Assembly (NCBI GenBank): GCA_964490745.1
Contig: CAZBDT010000129.1
Coordinates: 1-6,658 of the forward strand
DNA: 6,658 nt
Reading direction: 5' to 3'
From: Litorimonas sp964490745
GTDB lineage: Bacteria; Pseudomonadota; Alphaproteobacteria; Caulobacterales; Maricaulaceae
This document shows, one piece after another, positions 1 through 5,330 of this stretch (positions within the stretch are counted from its first letter, which is position 1; every line of letters starts with the position of its first letter). The notes beneath the pieces were generated by a model, which did not search any database, was not told the origin of the DNA, and worked only from the letters and a program-made list of their open reading frames with translations. The position numbers were made by a program, and so were the translations under genes.

Positions 1-157
1 TTTTCACCACATCGGGTTCTTTGCGCTGGGTGACAAAGCGGGATGTGCCGGGTTTGCGCTGGTCGAGATATGTCTGAATATCGGCCTCAGTTAGCGGATC
101 ATATGCTGCGGCATCGCGGTCAGGTGGGGTGACTAAATGAATAAGCTCCGCGAGCAA
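1..157 (-). CDS. Possible 5' part of an unrecognised minus-strand gene, cut by the left edge
   Basis: Read on the minus strand, one frame stays open from the window edge back into the next gene and gives a protein-like, hydrophilic sequence that includes DPLTEADIQTYLDQRKPG and then SRFVTQRKEPDVVK. The other five frames here are broken or give unconvincing peptides. The start is unclear: no ATG or GTG is in frame, and the first usable codon is a TTG at 157-155, which would overlap the divergent membrane-protein gene by 21 bases and lacks a good Shine-Dalgarno site. I do not recognise the product. It may instead be an internal part of a frame that is open only because it lies antisense to the next gene. 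What is seen is an open frame; that it is a gene is inference. Confidence 0.35.
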   Translation of the reverse strand, partial: MLAELIHLVTPPDRDAAAYDPLTEADIQTYLDQRKPGTSRFVTQRKEPDVVK

Positions 158-1072
158 CTTGGTGATGAAACGCTTTGGGGACTGCCCAAACGCGCCTCCG
201 ACGAAATTGTCGACAGCTATCGTTTCACTCTTTTTCGCTGGGTCGGCAACTGGCTCTTTATGATTGTGATGTGCAGTGGTTTTGCTGCGGGAGCTTACAT
301 TTGGTTTCTTTGTGAAAATATTCTCCGCGAGAATGCGATTAGCTACGCGCAAAAAATCGACGGATTCGCGATTGATACGAATTTTGGATTAGGCCTATTG
401 ATTGGCTTATTCGTGTGGATTTTCCTAAGCGGTGTAATTGTTTCATTGATTATATTATTGGTCCCTATGCCAATAAAGGGCGCACTCTTTCTAAGCACTC
501 AATCTGATTTATTTGAGAATACACCCAAAACACCCCTCGTCGGATCGCTGATAGAAAATAAGGGTGAACGGGCGACAGCCACTGAGCTCATCAATGATTA
601 CTCACGTCGTATGGTACGAAAATTATGTCTCATGCTCTCACCATTCATCGCATTGGTGGTAGCCGTGACTTTTGCTGAATTGAGCTGGTTCAATGTAGTA
701 GGTGCAACCGGGCTTCACTCCTCCGTTCCGTGGTCCACTCAAGTCAATGTAAGAACATGGCAAGACGTCGAGAAAGTTAAACTTGGCTGTAATCAAACGG
801 ATGACGGGGCGAGTCTTATTTACGAAGTTGTTTGGCCCGATGGAAAAGACAAACGCCTTCCGACAGACACACACATAAACGAAAATGATTGGTTGACGAA
901 TTTAGAATTCGTTGACGCAGAAATTTCGCAAGGTGGGGCCAGCTTTGAACGCTGGGTTTGGCTAAGTCGCGATGCGCTTCATCCAAAATGCCTTCGCAGT
1001 TTTTATTTGGCAGGTGGCGAGAGCTCTAAAGACAGGATAGATGCTCTGTTACGGATCGGCGAATTAGAATAA
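137..1072 (+). CDS. Unrecognised inner-membrane protein with three transmembrane segments and a periplasmic C-terminal domain
   Basis: 311 residues; I do not recognise the family. A short basic N-terminus is followed by hydrophobic segments at about 35-59, 83-109 and 162-182. The 110-161 loop is rich in Lys and Arg (ending SRRMVRK), which by the positive-inside rule puts it in the cytoplasm, so the roughly 125-residue tail after the third segment should be periplasmic. That tail holds a Cys pair (218 and 285) that could form a disulfide, and several Trp residues. The ATG at 137 follows an AGGTGG-like Shine-Dalgarno site (122-129) at about 7 bases. The gene is visibly AT-rich: bases 421-480 contain 21 G/C of 60, against 35 of 60 at 1621-1680 in the next gene, which hints at a different origin. 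The hydrolase gene starts 25 bases after its stop on the same strand with no terminator between, so co-transcription is possible. Function unknown. Confidence 0.85.
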   Translation: MNKLREQLGDETLWGLPKRASDEIVDSYRFTLFRWVGNWLFMIVMCSGFAAGAYIWFLCENILRENAISYAQKIDGFAIDTNFGLGLLIGLFVWIFLSGVIVSLIILLVPMPIKGALFLSTQSDLFENTPKTPLVGSLIENKGERATATELINDYSRRMVRKLCLMLSPFIALVVAVTFAELSWFNVVGATGLHSSVPWSTQVNVRTWQDVEKVKLGCNQTDDGASLIYEVVWPDGKDKRLPTDTHINENDWLTNLEFVDAEISQGGASFERWVWLSRDALHPKCLRSFYLAGGESSKDRIDALLRIGELE

Positions 1073-1097
1073 TCTATCGTAATCTTCCCATTCATCA

Positions 1098-2231
1098 ATG
1101 TCGCTAGACTCACCTCCAACTGCGGCCTACCCCCTTCCCATGCTTTACCTCATCCCAACCGTCGCCGCCCTGATCGGTCTACCCTATCTCTATCTCAAAC
1201 TCCGTTCCAAAAAGCTGGCGGGTGAGGATTTGTCTCAATATGATTCTCCTGTGGAGCCTTTCGCGTCGGCCACCCCATCCGAGGGATTAGACGCGCTCAA
1301 CGCCTATATACACGAGATGTTCGTTGTCCCCGCACAATCCGGTATGGCGCGTAGCGGCTGGGAAGCCAAGCGCGAGCGGTTCGAGCAGGCCGGGCTGGCG
1401 CGGAGCTACCCTGATGATGTCGAGTTCCGCCCTGATACAATCACAGTGGAGGGTCACGAGATCACGGGCGCATGGACGCTCCTACCTAATACTGACCCGA
1501 ATAAGCGCCTGCTTTATATACATGGCGGCGCCTTTACCGTGGGCAGTGATATCAGCCACCGCCCCCTCACCGTTCAATTGGCACGCCGCACGGGCATGGC
1601 CGTCTTTGCGCCCAATTACCGCCTCATGCCGGAAAATGCGCGGCTTGATACAATCAAGGATGCGCGGGCCGCTTATGACTGGATTTTGGAAAACGGACCC
1701 GACGGTGCGGCGTCGATTGATAAGCTGGTGCTGGCAGGGGACAGTGCGGGTGGCAATCTAGCGCTCATGCTCGCGAACTGGGCGCGCAGACAGGCTAGCC
1801 GTCAACCGGATGCGGTCGTTACCTTCTCCCCCACGGTCGACGCAACCTTATCCAGCCCGTCCATGCAAAGCAATTTGGCCACGGATCACATGTTGCGGCC
1901 TATGTTGAAGCCGATCTTGAAAATGCCCAAGCTCTTTCTGCTGCCAGCCATGCAGCATCATTACAGCATGAGCCCGTCTGATCCCGACCAATCGCCGATC
2001 TATGACGATCTCTCAAACCTGCCCCCGACATTTATCCAAGCCAGCGCAGATGAAGTTCTAAGAGATGATTCCATTCGATTCGCCCATAAAGCGAAAGCCG
2101 CCGGGTCACCTGTTGAGTTGCAAATTTGGGGTGGTGGCCTCCCCCATGTTTGGCAAATTTTCGATGATTACATCCCCGAAGCTGACGCTGCATTGGCTGA
2201 AACTGCAACGTTTTTAAAGAAATATATATGA
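1098..2231 (+). CDS. Membrane-anchored alpha/beta hydrolase (HSL-type esterase/lipase)
   Basis: 377 residues, of the hormone-sensitive-lipase-like serine hydrolases (Pfam Abhydrolase_3 type), which cleave carboxyl esters. All landmarks are present: oxyanion-hole HGGA at 142-145, the family motif YRLMPE at 174-179, nucleophile elbow GDSAGGN with Ser216, acid Asp318 in the ADEVLRDD context, and catalytic His350 in LPHVW. A hydrophobic segment at about 15-34 followed by LRSKK resembles a single membrane anchor, with a linker to about 60. The substrate cannot be read from the sequence. The start is uncertain: neither this ATG nor the in-frame ATG at 1140 has a clear Shine-Dalgarno site, and the second would begin directly at the anchor. 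It lies 25 bases behind the membrane-protein gene and may depend on it for transcription or translation. No terminator is visible after the stop. Confidence 0.95.
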   Translation: MSLDSPPTAAYPLPMLYLIPTVAALIGLPYLYLKLRSKKLAGEDLSQYDSPVEPFASATPSEGLDALNAYIHEMFVVPAQSGMARSGWEAKRERFEQAGLARSYPDDVEFRPDTITVEGHEITGAWTLLPNTDPNKRLLYIHGGAFTVGSDISHRPLTVQLARRTGMAVFAPNYRLMPENARLDTIKDARAAYDWILENGPDGAASIDKLVLAGDSAGGNLALMLANWARRQASRQPDAVVTFSPTVDATLSSPSMQSNLATDHMLRPMLKPILKMPKLFLLPAMQHHYSMSPSDPDQSPIYDDLSNLPPTFIQASADEVLRDDSIRFAHKAKAAGSPVELQIWGGGLPHVWQIFDDYIPEADAALAETATFLKKYI

Positions 2232-2364
2232 TATTTCAGCACCTTAAGTCTTTCTGAATATCACATGAATTCGGGTCTCAGTGTCGGTTCAAAAGCGCAC
2301 ACCTATAGCTTGGTCATCGGTCGAGAGCATCTTCTCTCCCCGTAGTCTAGAACAGGAGTTCGCC
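2232..2364 (+). other. Intergenic leader before the first glycine-zipper gene
   Basis: This 133-base spacer shows no terminator for the hydrolase and no convincing promoter. The only structure I see is a small inverted repeat, GAGAG (2323-2327) and CTCTC (2334-2338) around a 6-base loop, 15 bases before the Shine-Dalgarno site. A GTG at 2281 opens the same frame as the downstream gene but has no ribosome site and would bury the signal peptide, so I treat the spacer as untranslated. Confidence 0.4.
2354..2358 (+). promoter_or_regulatory. Shine-Dalgarno site fixing the start at 2365
   Basis: AGGAG lies 6 bases before the ATG at 2365. It supports that codon over the upstream in-frame GTG at 2281, since translation from 2365 begins directly with a textbook signal peptide. 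Confidence 0.85.
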
Positions 2365-3048
2365 ATGAAAAACGCAAAAACAAAAACGGCCCTCGCTGCA
2401 GTCGCTCTGGCTGCGGCCACTTTCGCAACCCCCCTAACCGCCTCCGCAGCAGACTATAGAAAATGTAAAGATACAAATAATGGTGTCGCAGGCGGCGTCA
2501 TTGGTGGCTCTGTTGGTGCAGCCATTGGTGAGCAAATCGCCGGACGCGGTGACCGAACGGAAGGTGCGGTCCTGGGCGCGATTATTGGCGGCATCGCGGG
2601 TGCTGCGATTGGTGACGGCGTTAGTGATTGTGAAAAAGACAAGCGCTTTAATGATCGCCGCCACGTGACCACATATTACCCGACACAGACGCGCAATACC
2701 AATCGCGGATACCGAAATGTCGGTCATCATTCGAACCGCAATCGCTCTTACGGATATAATCAGCGTAATCGGAATTATAGTTACGACCGCGGATATGGTC
2801 ACACTCATTATGGTCGAAGCGGTCGCGCAGAACGCTTATACCAGATTGATCGTCAGATAGATGATTTACGCCGGGAACGCGCTTTCATCAAAGAAGAGTG
2901 TCGTCGGTCACGTTATGCCCGTCCGCGTCTGGAACGTCGCTTGGACAAGATCGCCTATAGATTGGATGAGCTGAAACGCGAGCGCAAACGCCTCAAAAAA
3001 GGTAAAGATTACAGACGGGATTATCGTCACGCTTATCACGGATATTAA
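2365..3048 (+). CDS. Exported glycine-zipper protein with Tyr/Asn/Arg-rich middle and charged helical tail
   Basis: 227 residues. A Sec signal peptide (basic MKNAKTK, hydrophobic Ala-rich core, likely cut after TASA at 28) leads into a glycine-zipper domain at about 40-86 with two small-residue hairpin helices (GGVIGGSVGAAIG and GAIIGGIAGAAIG), as in the Gly-zipper_2TM / Rickettsia 17-kDa antigen families. Unlike the 17-kDa antigen it has no lipobox cysteine, so it should be soluble or inserted by its zipper, not lipidated. Residues 95-150 are rich in Tyr, Asn, Arg and Gly. Residues 154-212 are two highly charged helices (QIDRQIDDLRRERAFIKEE and RLDKIAYRLDELKRERKRLKK) likely to form a coiled coil. 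Cysteines lie at 34, 89 and 179. First of three zipper genes in a row. An envelope-associated role is inferred from the family; the exact function is unknown. Confidence 0.92.
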   Translation: MKNAKTKTALAAVALAAATFATPLTASAADYRKCKDTNNGVAGGVIGGSVGAAIGEQIAGRGDRTEGAVLGAIIGGIAGAAIGDGVSDCEKDKRFNDRRHVTTYYPTQTRNTNRGYRNVGHHSNRNRSYGYNQRNRNYSYDRGYGHTHYGRSGRAERLYQIDRQIDDLRRERAFIKEECRRSRYARPRLERRLDKIAYRLDELKRERKRLKKGKDYRRDYRHAYHGY

Positions 3049-3082
3049 CACAGAACGTCCATAGGACACCGTAAAAAGTGAA

Positions 3083-3106
3083 CAGCCCCCTCTTCGGAAG
3101 GGGCTG
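3083..3106 (+). other. Stable stem-loop with a UUCG tetraloop in the 3' region
   Basis: CAGCCCC (3083-3089) pairs with GGGGCTG (3100-3106). After a C-A mismatch, two more pairs close a cUUCGg tetraloop (3092-3097), an exceptionally stable RNA fold. No T-run follows, so it is not a standard intrinsic terminator. It may protect the 3' end of the mRNA or form the first hairpin of a small RNA. Its 3' arm can pair instead with CCAGCC at 3130-3135. Confidence 0.6.
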
Positions 3107-3111
3107 GTAAT

Positions 3112-3140
3112 CCCCCCGGATGTGGACCTCCAGCCACGTC
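3112..3140 (+). ncRNA. C6 tract and C-rich-loop hairpin, candidate small RNA or 3' UTR element (copy A)
   Basis: A CCCCCCGGATG tract (3112-3122) is followed by a hairpin, TGTGG (3121-3125) with CCACG (3134-3138), whose loop carries CCTCC (3127-3131), complementary to a Shine-Dalgarno GGAGG. The intrinsic terminator begins 5 bases later. A matching layout with similar sequence lies at 5104-5139 before the next terminator. C-rich-loop hairpins beside a terminator are typical of several alphaproteobacterial sRNAs (GsrN, the CcsR/cuckoo RNAs); assigning this element to such a class is inference. Confidence 0.35.
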
Positions 3141-3145
3141 AACTG

Positions 3146-3184
3146 ACGCCCAAATCTCCTCGCGAGGTTTGGGCGTTTTCTATT
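3146..3184 (+). terminator. Intrinsic terminator after the first glycine-zipper gene
   Basis: ACGCCCAAA (3146-3154) pairs perfectly with TTTGGGCGT (3168-3176). Inside, CCT and AGG extend the stem around CGCG, and the hairpin is followed by TTTTCTATTT. It lies about 100 bases past the stop codon, leaving a long structured 3' region in between. Confidence 0.9.
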
Positions 3185-3232
3185 TGAATTCCCTTCACAC
3201 GGGAACGGCTTTCACGCGTTATTCATTTTCTG

Positions 3233-3261
3233 TTAGCCAATTATCACTCTCGGCATAAGAT
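3233..3261 (+). promoter_or_regulatory. Possible sigma-70-type promoter for the 558-residue gene
   Basis: TTAGCC (3233-3238) and TAAGAT (3256-3261) are separated by 17 bases and lie after the preceding terminator, about 110 bases before the ATG. They match the consensus at 3 of 6 and 4 of 6 positions. The 325 bases between the first two zipper genes otherwise hold only the hairpins and terminator already listed. Confidence 0.3.
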
Positions 3262-3360
3262 TTGCAAAAGAGCAGGCGAACCGAAGAAAAGGTGGGTGAT
3301 CTCGGCACAGTGTCGGAATTGCATTATGATTCACACGGCCGGTTTTGGCCATTTGGCACT

Positions 3361-3367
3361 AGAGGAG
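3361..3367 (+). promoter_or_regulatory. Shine-Dalgarno site fixing the start at 3374
   Basis: AGAGGAG lies 6 bases before the ATG at 3374, whose product starts directly with a signal peptide. An in-frame ATG at 3296 adds 26 residues of unlikely sequence in front and is rejected. Confidence 0.85.
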
Positions 3368-3373
3368 CCTGAT

Positions 3374-5050
3374 ATGAAATTCCTTCTTTCAACGGCCGCA
3401 ATCGCGGCCATGACCTTAACGCCTGTCGCAGCGTCTGCGCAATTTGCAGGCCTGGACAATAATACAGTCGTTGCCGGTACCGTAGGCGCCGGAGTTGGTG
3501 GCGTCATTGGTGGCCAATTGGCGGGATCAAATAACCGCACGGAAGGCGCAGCCATCGGCGCGTTGGCAGGTGGTTTAGCGGGCGCAGCATTTGGCAATTC
3601 TCGCTCCAATTTTGGCGGCAATCCATTTGCGGGACAGTTTAATCCCGGCTTTAACGGCAGAAATCTTGCCGGCACAGCAATTGGTGCAGGCCTTGGCGGC
3701 GCGATTGGATCAAATCTGGCGGGATCAGGTCAACGACAAGAAGGCACAGCGATTGGTGCCGTGCTAGGCGGCGCAGCAGGCTACGCGCTTGCGAATGGGC
3801 GCTCTAATTCCCGTTACAGCTCCGGACCTGTTGGTGGTTACCGCGGACCAGTCGGTGTTGGCGGTCCAATTCCTGTCGGAAGTCCTATTCCGGTTGGCGG
3901 ACCTATTCCCGTCGGCGGTCCCATTCCAGTTGGCGCGCGTCCCGGTTTTGCAGGACCCTTTGGCGGTCCGGCACCTCTACCGCCTATGCCGCTTTCTTCC
4001 GGACCGAGCTTAGCGCCCGGTGGTTTTGTTAGCGGTCCAATTCAGGCGCGTACGACATATGCGCCGCGCGTTTCACAAACCGTTGTGCGGCAGCGCACGA
4101 TCCAGGCCCCACCCCGTGTGATACCGGGCCGTTTGATTCAGCAGCCGCCTGTCATCGTGAAACAACCTTGCCCGACGGGTACGACGGAGCAAGCTGACGG
4201 TAGATGCATGTCTGCGCCAAGAACAGTTTACGCACCACCCCCAACAGTCATTCCATCTGCTTGCCCGGCAGGCACAACGGATATGGGTAATGGTACATGC
4301 CAAGAGCCACCGAAAACGGTAATGGGCGCAGCCCCGATTGTGATACCACAAGCTTGCCCGGCTGGGACAACCGATCTAGGCAACGGTACATGTCAAGAAC
4401 CGCCTAAAACGGTTATGGGTGCAGCGCCGATCATAATTCCACAAGCCTGCCCGGCTGGAACAACAGATATGGGCGACGGTACATGCCAAGAACCGCCTAA
4501 AACGGTTATGGGCGCAGCGCCAATTGTCATCCCACAATCCTGCCCGACCGGAACAACAGATATGGGCGACGGTACATGCCAAGAACCGCCCAAAACGGTC
4601 TATGCACCCGCACCGACAGTCATTCCCTCTGCATGTCCAGCTGGCACAACAGATATGGGTGACGGCACATGTCAAGAACCACCAAAAACAGTTCTGGGTG
4701 CAGCACCGGTCTTAGTCCCTCAGCCTTGCCCGACAGGGACAGTGGATCTTGGGAATGGCTCTTGTGAAATTCCGGCCCAGATTGTCGAGTCTGCGCCTGT
4801 TTACACGCCGTCTCCTGCGCCTGTATACACGCCAGCGCCCGCTCCTGCGCCTGTGACAACATGCCCGGTCGGATCATACTATGCAGACGGCACATGTTTG
4901 ATGGATTATGAAGGTGCCCGCACTCTACCAGACACTGTGGTAACCGGCGGCGAATATTGCTACGGTAATGGGGACACTATATACGACTCTTATGGTCGCA
5001 AGATCAAAAATAAGTCGCATAAACATTCATCTTGCGAGAGCCATCACTAA
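3374..5050 (+). CDS. Exported double glycine-zipper protein with seven cysteine-pair repeats
   Basis: 558 residues. The signal peptide (MKFLLSTAAIAA..., likely cut after ASA at 22) has no lipobox. Two glycine-zipper modules (about 33-76 and 99-142) are clearly duplicates: both have a Gly/Ala hairpin, LAGS, a polar turn ending in EG, and a second Gly/Ala helix. Residues 165-187 are a short PIPVGG repeat inside a Gly/Pro-rich linker. Residues 266-482 are seven units of exactly 31 residues, core CPAGTTDMGNGTCQEPPKTV, each starting with a Cys and having a second Cys 12 residues later, joined by Pro-rich linkers. A Pro/Ala spacer, a degenerate eighth unit (Cys497/Cys508) and a C-terminal region with YCYGNGDTIYDSYG and a His/Lys-rich end follow. 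Extracytoplasmic disulfide loops are likely. The design suggests an envelope or surface structural protein; the function is unknown. It has its own promoter region and terminator. Confidence 0.92.
   Translation: MKFLLSTAAIAAMTLTPVAASAQFAGLDNNTVVAGTVGAGVGGVIGGQLAGSNNRTEGAAIGALAGGLAGAAFGNSRSNFGGNPFAGQFNPGFNGRNLAGTAIGAGLGGAIGSNLAGSGQRQEGTAIGAVLGGAAGYALANGRSNSRYSSGPVGGYRGPVGVGGPIPVGSPIPVGGPIPVGGPIPVGARPGFAGPFGGPAPLPPMPLSSGPSLAPGGFVSGPIQARTTYAPRVSQTVVRQRTIQAPPRVIPGRLIQQPPVIVKQPCPTGTTEQADGRCMSAPRTVYAPPPTVIPSACPAGTTDMGNGTCQEPPKTVMGAAPIVIPQACPAGTTDLGNGTCQEPPKTVMGAAPIIIPQACPAGTTDMGDGTCQEPPKTVMGAAPIVIPQSCPTGTTDMGDGTCQEPPKTVYAPAPTVIPSACPAGTTDMGDGTCQEPPKTVLGAAPVLVPQPCPTGTVDLGNGSCEIPAQIVESAPVYTPSPAPVYTPAPAPAPVTTCPVGSYYADGTCLMDYEGARTLPDTVVTGGEYCYGNGDTIYDSYGRKIKNKSHKHSSCESHH
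3866..3934 (+). repeat. Four tandem 18-bp units coding PIPVGG
   Basis: Residues 165-187 of the 558-residue protein repeat PIPVG(G/S) four times, the last copy lacking the final residue. Codons differ between copies, so the repeat is not freshly made. It gives a stiff Pro/Gly linker between the zipper modules and the cysteine repeats. Confidence 0.9.
4169..4819 (+). repeat. Seven tandem 93-bp coding repeats (31 residues each)
   Basis: Unit starts are Cys266, 297, 328, 359, 390, 421 and 452, always 31 residues apart; the second Cys is always 12 residues on. Linkers come in two types: VYAP(P/A)PTVIPSA in units 1 and 5, and a (M/L)GAAP type in units 2, 3, 4 and 6. Unit 7 is intact through its second Cys (base 4765) and then diverges into Pro-rich sequence. 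Units 2-6 are close at the DNA level yet carry scattered synonymous changes. Confidence 0.95.
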
Positions 5051-5091
5051 GTCTGATACGTACTAACATCACTAAGTCTGATACGTAGTAA
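5042..5091 (+). repeat. 25-bp tandem duplication across the stop codon
   Basis: Bases 5042-5066 and 5067-5091 are the same 25-mer (starting CATCACTAAGTC) with a single C/G difference near the end. Each copy carries the final His-His-stop of the 558-residue gene, so the second copy lies in the 3' untranslated region. The near identity indicates a recent slippage duplication. Confidence 0.95.
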
Positions 5092-5103
5092 TAAGGCGAC
5101 CCG

Positions 5104-5139
5104 CCCCCCGAATGCACGGGATGGACGCCCCACACGTCC
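5104..5139 (+). ncRNA. C6 tract and C-rich-loop hairpin, candidate small RNA or 3' UTR element (copy B)
   Basis: CCCCCCGAATG (5104-5114) differs by one base from the tract at 3112. GGACG (5123-5127) pairs perfectly with CGTCC (5135-5139) around the loop CCCCACA. Both copies share TGGAC, a C-rich loop and ACGTC in the same order, and a terminator hairpin follows 11 bases later here. GTGAACAG also occurs in both regions, though at different places (3078 and 5144). Whether it is a separate RNA or part of the upstream mRNA cannot be told from sequence. Confidence 0.35.
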
Positions 5140-5150
5140 GCTCGTGAACA

Positions 5151-5191
5151 GAAACGTCCTGTCCCTATAAGGCAGGGCGTTTCGCCTTTTT
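5151..5191 (+). terminator. Intrinsic terminator after the 558-residue gene
   Basis: GAAACGTCCTG (5151-5161) pairs with CAGGGCGTTTC (5173-5183), with one G-U pair. CCT (5164-5166) and AGG (5170-5172) extend it inside, and GCC then five T residues follow. It lies about 100 bases past the stop codon, the same distance as in the first zipper gene. Confidence 0.88.
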
Positions 5192-5201
5192 CGTAAGACA
5201 C

Positions 5202-5225
5202 ACTTTCGAATTACTAACCGAAAGT
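5202..5225. promoter_or_regulatory. Inverted repeat, possible operator before the third glycine-zipper gene
   Basis: ACTTTCG (5202-5208) and CGAAAGT (5219-5225) form a perfect 7-bp inverted repeat around a 10-base AT-rich spacer, about 105 bases before the ATG at 5331. A weak promoter-like TTTACA follows at 5229. The size suits a dimeric regulator, but no known binding site is recognised. The rest of the spacer to 5330 shows nothing else. Confidence 0.35.
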
Positions 5226-5318
5226 TAATTTACAACTCAGCTTATGTTCAGATTTCCGTCCATACTTATGTGTTGAAACGTGTCGCTTTTTAAGTGTCGT
5301 TTTATGACTTTGCTGATG

Positions 5319-5324
5319 AAAGGA
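5319..5324 (+). promoter_or_regulatory. Shine-Dalgarno site fixing the start at 5331
   Basis: AAAGGA lies 6 bases before the ATG at 5331. In-frame starts at 5280 (GTG), 5304 and 5316 lack a comparable site, and only 5331 gives a clean signal peptide. Confidence 0.75.
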
Positions 5325-5330
5325 CGCTCT

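Noticed and set aside
32..132. Short plus-strand frame ending at a TGA just before the membrane-protein gene
   Set aside because: About 30 residues with no start context, and the minus strand gives a longer and more protein-like reading.
2220..2236. AAATAT/ATATTT inverted repeat at the hydrolase stop codon
   Set aside because: It is AT-only, weak and has no T-run, so it is not a credible terminator.
2281..2364. In-frame N-terminal extension of the 227-residue protein from a GTG
   Set aside because: No ribosome site and it would place 28 non-signal residues before a clear signal peptide; AGGAG precedes the ATG at 2365.
3083..3106. UUCG hairpin as the terminator of the first zipper gene
   Set aside because: No T-run follows it, and a proper intrinsic terminator is present at 3146-3184.
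3202..3221. GGAAC followed by CGTTA, resembling an EcfG general-stress promoter
   Set aside because: The spacer is only 10 bases, against the 16-17 expected for this sigma factor family.
4169..4819. Regular repeats that could suggest a CRISPR array
   Set aside because: The 93-bp units are contiguous, in frame, and coding with synonymous differences; there are no unique spacers.
4073..4895. Minus-strand open frames across the cysteine repeats, giving Cys/Arg-rich peptides
   Set aside because: They mirror the periodic plus-strand repeat, have no ribosome sites or signal peptides, and only arise because the repeat lacks antisense stops.
4957..4985. TTGCTA and TATACG 17 bases apart inside the end of the 558-residue gene, as a promoter for the downstream candidate RNA
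   Set aside because: Weak match within coding sequence; cannot be told from chance without transcription start data.
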